From positions 62,001 through 126,000 of the forward strand of contig NZ_AUBQ01000005.1 in the NCBI RefSeq assembly GCF_000429325.1: a stretch of 64,000 nt of DNA. Reading direction: 5' to 3'. This DNA is from Fundidesulfovibrio putealis DSM 16056 (lineage in GTDB: Bacteria > Desulfobacterota > Desulfovibrionia > Desulfovibrionales > Desulfovibrionaceae). The position numbers and the translations under genes were made by a program. Shown here in pieces: positions 1-8,154 of this stretch. The stretch's first letter is position 1. The number at the start of each line of letters is the position of its first letter. The notes under the pieces were generated by a model that saw nothing but the letters and a program-made list of their open reading frames with translations, searched no databases and was not told the origin of the DNA.

Positions 1-716
1 AACCAGGAGATGCCCAGCACCGACAGGAAGATGTCGCGCCGTTTGCGGGTCAGCGCCAGCACCTGCATGGTCTCTTTGAGGATGTTGGGTCGGATGGCCA
101 CCGACGGATTGCCGGGCCGGGCCTTGGGCAGGAACAGGCTGGCGGCGAACCCCAGCACCGCCAGGACGATCAGCAGCGTGCAGATCGCGGCGATGCCGCC
201 CTCCTGCAGCACCAGCAGTCCGCCCGCAATGGTTCCCAGCAGGATGGCCAGGAACGTGCCGCTCTCGATGAGGGCGTTGCCGTCCACCAGATCGTCCGGG
301 GGCAACTGCTCGGGCAGGATGGCATATTTCAGGGGGCCGAAGAAGGTGGCCTGCACCCCGAGCAGGAAAAGCACGCCGAGCATGCCGGGGATGCTCGGGA
401 CCATGAGCGACCAGGCCCCCAGCCCGGCGATGAGAATCTCCGCGAACTTCACCACCCGGATGAGCCCGCTTTTTTCGTAACGATCCGCGATCTGGCCCGC
501 CGTGGCCGAGAACAGGAAGAACGGCAGGATGAAGAGCCCCGAAGCCAGGCTGACCAGCACCTCGGGGGCCACGAAGGACTGGTCGCCCAGGCGGTAGATC
601 ACCAGGATGGCGATGGCGTTCTTGAACACGTTGTCGTTGCCCGCGCCCAGGAACTGGCTGACGAACAGCGGCCAGAAGCGACGCTTGAACAGCACGGCGG
701 AAAGTCCGGTCATCAT
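1..716 (-). CDS. MFS transporter, LplT/Aas-like (N-terminal part, cut by window edge)
   Basis: Inner-membrane major facilitator superfamily permease, reading leftward off the window; only the first ~238 residues are present. The N-terminus contains SQFLGAGNDNVFKNAI, the signature of the transporter half of Aas/LplT-like lysophospholipid flippases, followed by several hydrophobic helices. In related bacteria this half may be fused to an acyltransferase and acyl-ACP ligase; whether that is so here cannot be seen. The start is the first of two adjacent ATG codons, only 1 bp after the stop of the upstream amidohydrolase gene; a GAGGGG ribosome site lies within the end of that gene, so translation is probably coupled. 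Substrate assignment is inferred from family resemblance only. Confidence 0.8.
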   Translation of the reverse strand, partial: MMTGLSAVLFKRRFWPLFVSQFLGAGNDNVFKNAIAILVIYRLGDQSFVAPEVLVSLASGLFILPFFLFSATAGQIADRYEKSGLIRVVKFAEILIAGLGAWSLMVPSIPGMLGVLFLLGVQATFFGPLKYAILPEQLPPDDLVDGNALIESGTFLAILLGTIAGGLLVLQEGGIAAICTLLIVLAVLGFAASLFLPKARPGNPSVAIRPNILKETMQVLALTRKRRDIFLSVLGISW

Positions 717-717
717 G

Positions 718-1974
718 TTATTTCCCCTCGGCGGTGTGGACGTGTATTGGCTCGTGGATACTGTTTCTGGCAAGGCCCGGATGCGCAACGAACATCTCCG
801 GCGGAAACTGCGCGCCAGTTTCGGGGTGGCGCAGGGTACGCTTCAGCACGAGATCGAACAGCAAAGGGTTGTGGCGGTAAATTTCGGTCAGGCTGCGGCG
901 CTCGCTGGCGGAGATGAATCCGTATTGCTGCAGCAGGCGCGGCTGGATGATGACGTCGATGGCGGGCAGGGGGTAGTCGCTGCCGTTGACCAGACGGTGG
1001 TGCAGGTCTGCGCGTGCAAGCAGGGTCGTCAGATCGCGGGGGTTCCTGAGGGTCTGGGTGAGCATGGAGATGTCGGCGTACAGATGGTCCCGGTATGCGG
1101 GATCGTCCATCATGCGCAGGAACAGGTCGAAGTTGCGGGCCTTTTTGCCCGGGTTGTCCAGGTCGTCGCTCATGCCCCGGTTGCCTGCGTGGGCCATGAT
1201 GACCGTGACCCCGAGGTCCAGCGGGCGGCGCAGGAGCAGGGGGTTGCCCAGGCGCTGGGCATCGGATCGGACCGAGCTTTCCAGGCCCGTGTGGCACAAC
1301 AGGGCCATGCCGTGGCGGGCCATGGCCCGGTAGAACGAGTCGATGTCCGGGTCGGACGGGTCCATGCCCTGGGCGTTGGGCAGCCATTTCACCAGGGTGA
1401 TCCCGGCCCTGGCGCACGCCTCGAGCCTGTGCAGGGCCTGCGGGTCATAGGGGTGCACAGAGGCCACGGGGATGAAGCGCTCGGGGTGGCGCGCGGCCAG
1501 TTGCAGGACGTACTCGTCGGGGATGTGGAATTCGCTCCTGGCGTAATCGATGGAGCCGTCCTTGGCGTAGTGGTAGTCGAAGGCCAGGATGGCCAGCTTC
1601 GGGGAATCCGGGAATTGCCGCGCCAGGTCCAGCAGGCGGGCAAGGTATTGCGGGTCGGCCTGGGCCTCGTCGGTTACGCCTGAGCTTCTGAAGATGGTCC
1701 TGGCCTTGAGGCGCGGCAGCGGGTGGTTCCAGCTGAGGAGCCTGGGGCTGGCATACGCGCCGGTGCCTGCGGCCCCAAGGCCCAGGATATGGACATGGTA
1801 GTCCACGGGTTGGCGTCCGCCCAGATCGTCAAAGGCCCGCTGGACCAGGACTTGTGCGTCCTGGCTGAGCGGTTTGGGCGTGGTCTCTGCCAGAACGGGC
1901 AGAACGGGCAGAACCGGCAGGACCAGGGGAATCAGAAGGGCTGAAAATCCTGCGAGGACGTGTCGGTGCAGCAT
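718..1974 (-). CDS. exported amidohydrolase-2 family metal-dependent hydrolase
   Basis: About 418 residues with an N-terminal signal peptide (hydrophobic stretch rich in LPV repeats, ending near LAET). The mature part is an amidohydrolase TIM barrel: DYHVH metal-binding motif, a VKWLPN strand with a possible catalytic lysine, CHTG and MAHAGN histidines, and NGSDYP near the C-terminus as the conserved aspartate. It is probably a periplasmic hydrolase or decarboxylase of unknown substrate. The start at 1974 is chosen because GGAG lies 7 bases upstream; an open frame continues to 2052 but would run through the operator region. The signal peptide contains a 9-bp tandem repeat (about 1890-1921) encoding LPVLPVLPVL. 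It is followed by an MFS gene in the same operon and is probably controlled by the divergent TetR. Confidence 0.82.
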   Translation of the reverse strand: MLHRHVLAGFSALLIPLVLPVLPVLPVLAETTPKPLSQDAQVLVQRAFDDLGGRQPVDYHVHILGLGAAGTGAYASPRLLSWNHPLPRLKARTIFRSSGVTDEAQADPQYLARLLDLARQFPDSPKLAILAFDYHYAKDGSIDYARSEFHIPDEYVLQLAARHPERFIPVASVHPYDPQALHRLEACARAGITLVKWLPNAQGMDPSDPDIDSFYRAMARHGMALLCHTGLESSVRSDAQRLGNPLLLRRPLDLGVTVIMAHAGNRGMSDDLDNPGKKARNFDLFLRMMDDPAYRDHLYADISMLTQTLRNPRDLTTLLARADLHHRLVNGSDYPLPAIDVIIQPRLLQQYGFISASERRSLTEIYRHNPLLFDLVLKRTLRHPETGAQFPPEMFVAHPGLARNSIHEPIHVHTAEGK

Positions 1975-2001
1975 GGTGGGCTCCGTGAATGGTTTGACCT
2001 G

Positions 2002-2020
2002 TTCTGAACACTGTTCAGAA
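2002..2020. promoter_or_regulatory. TetR operator O1 (palindrome)
   Basis: TTCTGAACACTGTTCAGAA is a perfect 9-bp inverted repeat around one central base. It shares the core TGAAC-N3-GTTCA with a second palindrome centred 34 bp away. It lies in the divergent promoter region between the amidohydrolase/MFS operon and the tetR gene, so it is a likely binding site for that regulator. Confidence 0.75.
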
Positions 2021-2031
2021 AGAGGGGTAGC

Positions 2032-2060
2032 TTGCTTTTGAACGATGTTCAATATATTAT
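2032..2060 (+). promoter_or_regulatory. candidate tetR promoter overlapped by operator O2
   Basis: A TATTAT -10 element (5 of 6 to consensus) at 2055-2060 follows a weak TTGCTT -35 at 2032-2037 with a 17-bp spacer. The operator palindrome TTGAACGATGTTCAA fills almost the whole spacer, which fits negative autoregulation. The leader to the tetR ATG would be about 110 bases. Confidence 0.45.
2038..2052. promoter_or_regulatory. TetR operator O2 (palindrome)
   Basis: TTGAACGATGTTCAA, a perfect 6-bp inverted repeat with a 3-bp centre and the same TGAAC-N3-GTTCA core as O1. It lies between the candidate -35 and -10 elements of the tetR promoter. Confidence 0.7.
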
Positions 2061-2175
2061 TTGTCTGCCGTGAAAATTGCCGCGCCCCAAGTTACTCGGG
2101 CTGCACGGGCTGGGCGGACATGCCTGCGGTATGGCGGCATACGCCTGGAATGGCTCACTATATCTGGAGGGACGA

Positions 2176-2784
2176 ATGGCTCGCCGATCCGATCATTCGC
2201 GCGAGGAGCTCTACGATCTCGTGCTGGGCGAGGCCCGGCGCATCGTGGAGGCCGAGGGTTTTAGGGCCTTGACCGCGCGGCGCGTGGCGGTGGCGGTGGG
2301 GTACTCGCCCGGCACGCTCTACAATCATTTCAAGAACCTGGATGATCTGGTGGTGCACCTGAACAGCCGCACGCTGGAGCATCTCGACCAGACCCTGGCC
2401 GCGACGCGCCTGGAGGGCGACCCCGAAAAGGACATCCTCTCCCTGGCCCTGGCCTACTTTGCCTTCGTCGAGGAACATCCCCGCCTGTGGGAGCTGCTGT
2501 TCGAGTACCGGCTGGGCGAGGGCTCGGAGCTCCCGGAGTGGTTCACGGACAGGATCACCCGGCTTCTGGCGCGTCTCGCGGCGGTGCTGGCCCCGCTGTT
2601 TGAGCCATCGCAGACGCATCTGGTGGAGGAGGCGGTACAGGTGCTGTGGGCCAGCCTGCACGGCATCGGGTCCCTGGCCACCAGCGGCAAGCTGGAGGTG
2701 GTCACTTCGCGCAGCGTGTTTGACCTGACCCGCTCCCTGGTGGTCCATTACGTGGGGGGCTTGAAGGCCGCCCGCAGGCACTAG
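2176..2784 (+). CDS. TetR/AcrR family transcriptional regulator
   Basis: A 202-residue repressor-type protein. The N-terminal helix-turn-helix spans about residues 8-55, with AVGYSPGTLYNHFKNLDDLV as the recognition helix and following turn. The C-terminal ligand/dimer domain contains WASLHGIGSLATSGK, typical of the WHG-type TetR C-terminus. ATG 2176 is chosen because GGAGGG precedes it by 4 bases; upstream extensions lack a ribosome site. It is divergent from the amidohydrolase-MFS operon, and the two palindromes at 2002-2020 and 2038-2052 are its probable operators. The ligand is unknown, but a lipid-like or hydrolysable xenobiotic compound handled by the divergent genes is a reasonable guess. 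Confidence 0.9.
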   Translation: MARRSDHSREELYDLVLGEARRIVEAEGFRALTARRVAVAVGYSPGTLYNHFKNLDDLVVHLNSRTLEHLDQTLAATRLEGDPEKDILSLALAYFAFVEEHPRLWELLFEYRLGEGSELPEWFTDRITRLLARLAAVLAPLFEPSQTHLVEEAVQVLWASLHGIGSLATSGKLEVVTSRSVFDLTRSLVVHYVGGLKAARRH

Positions 2785-2918
2785 CCCGAGGGGATCGGCT
2801 TTCAGGCTCCCCGGAGTTGACACCTTCCCCGGTTAGGCGGATTGAACCGCCTTGCGCTTTGGTCCCGGCATCTCCTGCCCGCACATCATATACGGGGCAC
2901 GCCCCCGAGCAGGTCTTC

Positions 2919-3842
2919 ATGGCATTGAACGCGAGAACCGGCGGCTATCTGGCCGCCCTGGCCGCTACCATCCTGTGGGCGGGCAATTTCGTGGTGGCGC
3001 GCGGCATCGCCCACGAGATTCCCCCCATGCAGCTCAACTTCTGGCGCTGGGTGCTGGCCCTGTGCTGCATGCTGCCGCTGGCCCTGCCCAAACTCCGGGC
3101 CGACCTGCCCGTCATGCGCAGGCACTGGCCGTACCTCTGCGTCATGGCGCTGGTTGGGGTCACGGCCCTGAACGCGCTCATCTACAAGGCCGGGCAGACC
3201 ACGCAGAGCCTGAACATGGCGCTCCTGGTGCCCACGGCCCCCATCATAATCATCATCCTGTCGCGCATCGTGTACGGCGAACCCATCACGCCCAGGCGTC
3301 TGGGCGGAGTCGCCGTGGTGCTCCTGGGCGTTTTGCTGCTGATATCGCGCGGGGACTGGCAGCACCTGGCGTCCGTGACCTTCACCCCGGGCGACCTGTG
3401 GGCTCTGGCCGGGGCGGCCAGCTTCGCCGTGTACTCGTTCCTCATTCGCAAACGCCCCCCGGAGATATCCATCGAGGGTTTCAACGCCGCCCTGTTCGCC
3501 CTTGGCGTGGCGTTCATGATTCCGGCAGTGGCCTGGGAGGCGGCGGTCCTGCCCGCGCCCACATGGAACGCCCGCGTGATCGTGGGCGTGGTCTACGCGG
3601 GCGTGGGGTGTTCGTTCGCGGCGTACCTGCTCTGGACTCGCGCCATCGCCTGTATCGGGCCGGTGCTGGCGGGCATCGTGTACTACTCGCTGCCCCTGTT
3701 CGCGGCCATCGAATCCGTGCTGATCCTGGGAGAGGGGATAGCCATGTTCCACGTGCTGGGCGGCGGGCTCATCGTGGCGGGTATCCTGATGGCCACGGTG
3801 GAGTGGCGCTTCGCCTCGCTTCGTCCGCGCGGACACCACTAA
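2919..3842 (+). CDS. EamA/DMT superfamily permease
   Basis: A 307-residue inner-membrane transporter with about ten hydrophobic helices arranged as two EamA repeats (roughly residues 7-140 and 155-295). The opening GYLAALAATILWAGNFVVAR is characteristic of the family. The substrate (amino acid, metabolite or drug efflux) cannot be told from sequence. ATG 2919 begins just before the first helix; the longer frame from 2817 adds a hydrophilic, Pro/Arg-rich stretch without a ribosome site. A TTGACA at 2817-2822 could be a -35 element, but I see no convincing -10. A DHCW-cupin gene follows after 20 bp, probably in the same operon. Confidence 0.85.
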   Translation: MALNARTGGYLAALAATILWAGNFVVARGIAHEIPPMQLNFWRWVLALCCMLPLALPKLRADLPVMRRHWPYLCVMALVGVTALNALIYKAGQTTQSLNMALLVPTAPIIIIILSRIVYGEPITPRRLGGVAVVLLGVLLLISRGDWQHLASVTFTPGDLWALAGAASFAVYSFLIRKRPPEISIEGFNAALFALGVAFMIPAVAWEAAVLPAPTWNARVIVGVVYAGVGCSFAAYLLWTRAIACIGPVLAGIVYYSLPLFAAIESVLILGEGIAMFHVLGGGLIVAGILMATVEWRFASLRPRGHH

Positions 3843-3862
3843 TCAAGCTTCAGGAGCTTCCC

Positions 3863-4204
3863 ATGAGGATGGACAACATCGCGTTTGGCGTCACCGACTG
3901 GAACAGCGTGGAGCCCACCGAGCACAAGGGCGAGACCGGCGTGGCGCTCTGGCGCACGCGCCTCTTCGGCGACCCGGCCGACCAGATCCGCGTGCGCATG
4001 GTGGAGTATTCCCCCGGCTATCTGGCGGATCACTGGTGCAGCAAGGGGCACGTGCTGCTCTGCCTGGAAGGGGAACTGGAGACCACCCTGGAGGACGGCA
4101 GGACGTTCACCCTCACCCCAGGCATGAGCTACCAGGTGGCGGACAACGCCGAGGCGCACCAGTCCTACACGGCCACCGGCGCGAAGCTGTTCATCGTGGA
4201 CTGA
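3863..4204 (+). CDS. DHCW-motif cupin-fold protein
   Basis: A 113-residue single-domain cupin. It matches the small family recognised by a DHCW-type signature: here YLADHWCSKGHVLLCLEGEL, with histidines and a cysteine placed as possible metal ligands, followed by TLTPGMSYQVAD and a terminal ATGAKLFIVD strand. No biochemical function is established to my knowledge. GGAG lies 8 bases before ATG 3863. It sits 20 bp downstream of the EamA permease, so the two are probably co-transcribed. Its 3' end faces the sensor kinase gene with a 22-bp gap holding a small GCGGCG/CGCCGC inverted repeat that lacks a U-run. Confidence 0.85.
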   Translation: MRMDNIAFGVTDWNSVEPTEHKGETGVALWRTRLFGDPADQIRVRMVEYSPGYLADHWCSKGHVLLCLEGELETTLEDGRTFTLTPGMSYQVADNAEAHQSYTATGAKLFIVD

Positions 4205-4226
4205 GCGCGGCGTCGTCCGCCGCAGG

Positions 4227-6509
4227 TCAGTTGCCCAGAGGCAGCCACAGGATGAAGCGCGCGCCCTTGCCGGGTTCGGACTGCACCTCGAAGCGCCCCC
4301 CGTGGTTGGTGACGATGATGAAGTAGGAGACCGACAGTCCAAGGCCGGTGCCTTCGCCCACGGGCTTGGTGGTGAAGAACGGTTCGAAGACGCGTTTGCG
4401 CACGGACTCGGGCATGCCGGGGCCGTTGTCCTCCACCTCGATGCGCAGCCAGTCCCCGTCGACGGCGGTCCGCAGGACAATGGCTGGAGGCGGCGCGTTG
4501 TCCGGCGCTTGCGCCATGGCATGCGCCGCGTTTTTGAGCAGGTTGAGGAACACCTGCTCGATCTCGGTGCGGGTGCAGGGCGCCTCCGGCAGGTGCGGGT
4601 CGTATTCGCGCACGATGCGCACCCGCTTGAAGTCATACTGTTTTTTCAGGTCGTAATCCGAGAGGGCCAGCTCCACGGCCTTGTCCATGAGGTCGTTGAC
4701 CTGCTCGGGGGTTCGCGTGGAGTGGCTCTTGCGGCTGAATTCCAACATGTTGGAGACGATGCGCGCGGCCCGGACTCCCGACTCCCGGATGCCCTCCAGA
4801 AAGTCCGGGAGTTGGCGTTTCTCGGCGTAGGCCCGGATGTTCTCCATGGTGCAGCCGCTGGCCTCCGCCGCAGCGCGGTTGGCGGGAACGTCCGGCGAGA
4901 GGTGCGAAATGAGCACCTGTGCGCTCTGGAGAATCCCGCTCAGGGGATTGTTGATCTCGTGGGCCATGCCTGCGGCCAGCCCTCCAACCGAGACCATCTT
5001 CTCGGACTGGACCATCATCTCTTCCAGGTGCACCCGGTGGGTGACGTCGTCCACGCGCACCACCACGCCCTCCACGCCGTTGCTGATGAGGGGATAGACC
5101 ATCACGTCCTGGTAGCCGACCGTGTTGCCCTTGTGGAACATCTCGCGCTCAACGTGTTGCGGGCGGCGCTCCCGCAGGGCCGTGCGGATGTCCTTCAGGT
5201 GGGAGCCCAGCCGGGGAAATACGGCCTCCAGGGGCTGGCCTTGTGCCTGCGCGGAGGAAATGCCCTCAGCCTCCTCGGCGGCCTTGTTCCAGTGCGTGAC
5301 CACGCCGTCCTGGTCCACCCCCACCAGCACCGAGGGCATGGAGTCCAGGATGTTTGCTATGTAGCTCTTGGCCCTGGTCAGCCCCTGCTCGGCCTGCCTG
5401 CGTTCGGCTGATTCCTCGGAGAGGGCCGTGGCCATCTGGTCGAAGGCCTGCCCCGCTTCGCGCACTTCCCGGCAGGAATCCAGCGGCCCCACGCGAAACG
5501 AGAGGTCGCCTGCGCTCAGTTGCCGGGCGGCCAGCGCGAGGCGGTCCAGGCCCGCGCCGATGGTCATTTTCCCCAGGAACCGGGCGGTCAGGAGCGCCAG
5601 CGCGAGCACGCCGAGCATCAGCGTCAGGGCAGGCAGCAATTTGGCCACGAAAACCTGTGTGAACGCCACAACGGGCAGTCCCACCGCGACCGTCATGTAG
5701 GGGGGCTCCTGTGGGGAGAGGCGAAGTTTGACGAAGGCGTATTCCAGCCTGACCCCGTCCGGGCCGATGGCCTGGACGTTTCCTTCGTCCATGGCGGAGT
5801 TTTCGAAGACTGTCCGAATCTCGGGCAGGATCGGTTTGCCGGGAGCGATGGCGTCGTTTTTCGGGAATCGGTGCAGCCGGATTCCCTGGTGGTCGATCAG
5901 CGCGAAGCGCCAATGGTCCGGGAGGACCGTTTCGGAGTACAGGTGATCGTACATGTTCAGCTTCATGGTGGCGACCAGCACCCCGGACATGTCCCCGGCC
6001 TCGTTGAACACCGGCGTGGAGAACTGGAATATGGGGTCCTGTACCACCCTGCCCACCACGAACTCCCCGGCGCTGAACTGTTTGGTGCGCACTGCGTCTT
6101 TGAAGTACTTGCGGTCGTAGGCGATTATCGGCGGTTTGAAGACGTGGCTGCTGCTCACCAGATAGCCGTTCATGTCCACAAAAGAGATGTTGGAGTAGTT
6201 GGAGTGGACGGTCAGTAGTCCCTTGAACAGTTCGTGCATGGCCGGGGGGTTGGCCGAAATGACTTCCGGCAGACGGGCCAGGGTGTGCAGGAGGATGCGG
6301 GTGTTCTCGGTAAGGATCTGCTGCTGGAAGGCGATGGACTTGACCAGGTTCAGGGTCTGGTCGCGGGTCTGGAGCTGCGCGCGGTAGTAGTCCTGCGCGC
6401 CGTAGAATATTATGACCAGAAGCGCCGGGCACACGGCGCAGAGCACCAGGGCGTAGAGGGTCTGGCGGATGGACCAGCGGTAGAGGAATTCAGGCCGCAA
6501 CGAGCGCAT
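4227..6509 (-). CDS. orphan sensor histidine kinase (dCache-HAMP-PAS-HisKA-HATPase)
   Basis: A 760-residue membrane sensor kinase. A transmembrane helix at about residues 17-38 is followed by a ~250-residue periplasmic double-Cache region (LVSSSHVFKPP, TMKLNMYDHLY), a second helix near 290-310, HAMP, and a PAS domain around 400-475. The phospho-acceptor histidine is H517 in MAHEINNPLSG. The ATPase domain shows an N box (FLNLLKNAAHAM), G1 (DNGPGM) and G2 (GEGTGLGL). No response regulator is adjacent. The segment between H box and ATPase carries a ~30-residue insertion (SGCTMENIRAYAEKRQ...) also present in the kinase at 20283-22943. ATG 6509 is preceded by GAGGAG at suitable distance. The signal is unknown; a small organic ligand is typical for dCache. 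Confidence 0.92.
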   Translation of the reverse strand: MRSLRPEFLYRWSIRQTLYALVLCAVCPALLVIIFYGAQDYYRAQLQTRDQTLNLVKSIAFQQQILTENTRILLHTLARLPEVISANPPAMHELFKGLLTVHSNYSNISFVDMNGYLVSSSHVFKPPIIAYDRKYFKDAVRTKQFSAGEFVVGRVVQDPIFQFSTPVFNEAGDMSGVLVATMKLNMYDHLYSETVLPDHWRFALIDHQGIRLHRFPKNDAIAPGKPILPEIRTVFENSAMDEGNVQAIGPDGVRLEYAFVKLRLSPQEPPYMTVAVGLPVVAFTQVFVAKLLPALTLMLGVLALALLTARFLGKMTIGAGLDRLALAARQLSAGDLSFRVGPLDSCREVREAGQAFDQMATALSEESAERRQAEQGLTRAKSYIANILDSMPSVLVGVDQDGVVTHWNKAAEEAEGISSAQAQGQPLEAVFPRLGSHLKDIRTALRERRPQHVEREMFHKGNTVGYQDVMVYPLISNGVEGVVVRVDDVTHRVHLEEMMVQSEKMVSVGGLAAGMAHEINNPLSGILQSAQVLISHLSPDVPANRAAAEASGCTMENIRAYAEKRQLPDFLEGIRESGVRAARIVSNMLEFSRKSHSTRTPEQVNDLMDKAVELALSDYDLKKQYDFKRVRIVREYDPHLPEAPCTRTEIEQVFLNLLKNAAHAMAQAPDNAPPPAIVLRTAVDGDWLRIEVEDNGPGMPESVRKRVFEPFFTTKPVGEGTGLGLSVSYFIIVTNHGGRFEVQSEPGKGARFILWLPLGN

Positions 6510-6882
6510 GGATACTCCTCGGTCATGAACTGGGCATAATAATACGGGCTATTCTCAAACCGTAGCCTACCGGGCTTCCCCGGCGCAAGTGCTTCCTGAA
6601 AATATATAGATTTGCTCATGCGTGTTCCTGGCCGGTGGACGGGCCCGGATGCGCTCCGAGAGAAGGGAGATGCCGCCGCAGGGGGGGCATGGCCGGGGCG
6701 GAACGGGGATGTGGCGTGGCAAAACGGCGGTCCTGGGCGCGGCTCGCATGCGCCGGAAGCGATTGTGAGGGAGGCGAAGATAAAATACGAAGCTGGTGCC
6801 CTATATGCCGGAGTTGACAGCGCCGGGTGGCAAGACCAAAGAATCTCCGGGGCAAACCTTTCAGACTTCATGGGGGATATCC
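6510..6882. other. intergenic region between divergent kinase and beta-lactamase genes
   Basis: No gene is supported in these ~370 bases. On the rightward strand TTGACA occurs at 6814-6819, but the base run 17-18 bases on is a poor -10; TAAAAT at 6781-6786 has no partner -35. On the leftward strand a TTGAGA lies ahead of an AT-rich stretch near 6530-6545, again without a clear -10 at correct spacing. Both flanking genes must be transcribed from here. Confidence 0.5.
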
Positions 6883-7692
6883 ATGCGCCGGATTTTGTTT
6901 CTCGCAATCATTCTTCCCTGCCTTGCCTCGTGCTCGGGCCTGGGCGGGACCGGCCCGGCGGTTCCGGTCGCGGTTGAGCGCCAGGACTGGGCGCGCCACT
7001 TCGCCGACGCGGGCGTGACCGGAACCATGGTCCTCTTCAAAGACGGCTCAGGCACGGCCCAGGTCCATGACGCTGGCCGGGCCGCCAGGGGGTATCTGCC
7101 CGCCTCCACCTTCAAGATACCAAACACCATGATCATTCTGGAGACCGGGGCGGCCAACGGGCCGGACGAAGTGTTTCCCTGGAACGGGACGAAATACGAG
7201 GTGGCGGCCTGGAACAAGGACCTCTCCTTCAGGGAGGCCTTCGCCGTGTCCTGCGTTCCGGTCTACCAGGAGCTCGCCCGCCGGGTTGGGCAGCAGCGCA
7301 TGGAGCACTGGGTGAAGGCCGCCCGCTACGGCAATGAAAACATCGGCGGCGGCATCGACCTGTTCTGGCTGCAAGGCGACCTGCGCATCTCCGCCCTGGA
7401 GCAGGTGGAGTTCCTGCAACGCCTGAAGCACGACCGTCTGCCGTTCTCCAAGAAGAACATGGCCATCGTGAAGGACTTCATGGTGGTGGAGCAGGGCGAA
7501 GGCTGGACGCTCCGGGCCAAGACCGGCTGGGCGGCGCGAAGCGCCAACATCGGCTGGTGGGTGGGATGGCTGGAGCGCGGCAACGAGGTGTGGTACTTCG
7601 CCCTGAACATCGACATCGCCAACCCAGGGCAGCTCCCGGCCCGCCAGGGCGTGGTCAAGGCCGTGCTGCGCGGCGAGGGGCTTCTGCCTTAG
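6883..7692 (+). CDS. class D (OXA-type) beta-lactamase, lipoprotein form
   Basis: A 269-residue serine beta-lactamase. All class D motifs are present in order and spacing: S75-T-F-K78 (nucleophile and carboxylatable lysine), S123-C-V125 as the SxV motif, Y149-G-N151, and K213-T-G-W216. Conserved IGGGIDLFWLQGDLRISALEQ follows YGN as in OXA enzymes. The N-terminus is a lipoprotein signal with lipobox LASC (Cys17), so the enzyme should be membrane-tethered in the periplasm. ATG 6883 is supported by GGGGGA upstream and by the signal peptide beginning there. No mobile element flanks the gene, so it is probably an intrinsic chromosomal enzyme. Spectrum and expression cannot be judged. Confidence 0.9.
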   Translation: MRRILFLAIILPCLASCSGLGGTGPAVPVAVERQDWARHFADAGVTGTMVLFKDGSGTAQVHDAGRAARGYLPASTFKIPNTMIILETGAANGPDEVFPWNGTKYEVAAWNKDLSFREAFAVSCVPVYQELARRVGQQRMEHWVKAARYGNENIGGGIDLFWLQGDLRISALEQVEFLQRLKHDRLPFSKKNMAIVKDFMVVEQGEGWTLRAKTGWAARSANIGWWVGWLERGNEVWYFALNIDIANPGQLPARQGVVKAVLRGEGLLP

Positions 7693-7721
7693 CGGCAGAG
7701 CCTCAAAGCGCGAGAGAACAC

Positions 7722-8087
7722 ATGTCAGCACAACGACTCGATTTTTCCGGCCTAGTATACTCCTCGGAGCAGGGCAAGATGTGCCCGGCCTGCGGCAAAC
7801 CCGTGTCCGGATGCGTCTGCGCCAAACAGAAAGCCGCCCCCAAGGGCGACGGCATCATACGCATCTCCCGTCAGACCAAGGGTCGCAAGGGCAAGGGCGT
7901 GAGCCTCGTCACCGGGCTGCCCCTGTCTGAGGACGCGCTGGAGAAGCTGGCCAAGCAGCTCAAGCAGCGCTGCGGCGCCGGTGGCGCGGTGAAGGACGGC
8001 GTCATCGAGATCCAGGGCGACCACCGCGAGGTGCTGGCCCAGGAGCTTGCCAAGCTCGGCTACAAGGTGAAGCTGGCTGGCGGATGA
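7722..8087 (+). CDS. eIF1/SUI1-like translation factor (YciH family)
   Basis: A 121-residue protein with an N-terminal CxxC...CxC cluster (CPACGKPVSGCVC, probable zinc site) and a C-terminal SUI1 fold: VSLVTGLPLSEDALEKLAKQ, then CGAGGAVKDGVIEIQGDHRE, the stretch that defines YciH/eIF1 homologues. Bacterial members bind the ribosome and can influence start-site fidelity in vitro; their physiological role is poorly defined. ATG 7722 lies 29 bp after the beta-lactamase stop with a weak GAGAGA site, so read-through from that gene is possible. Confidence 0.9.
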   Translation: MSAQRLDFSGLVYSSEQGKMCPACGKPVSGCVCAKQKAAPKGDGIIRISRQTKGRKGKGVSLVTGLPLSEDALEKLAKQLKQRCGAGGAVKDGVIEIQGDHREVLAQELAKLGYKVKLAGG

Positions 8088-8154
8088 TGCGGCTCACATA
8101 TTGGATTTCATGAACTCGCCACACTGCCGCGCAGGCCATTGAAAGAATGTGCCC

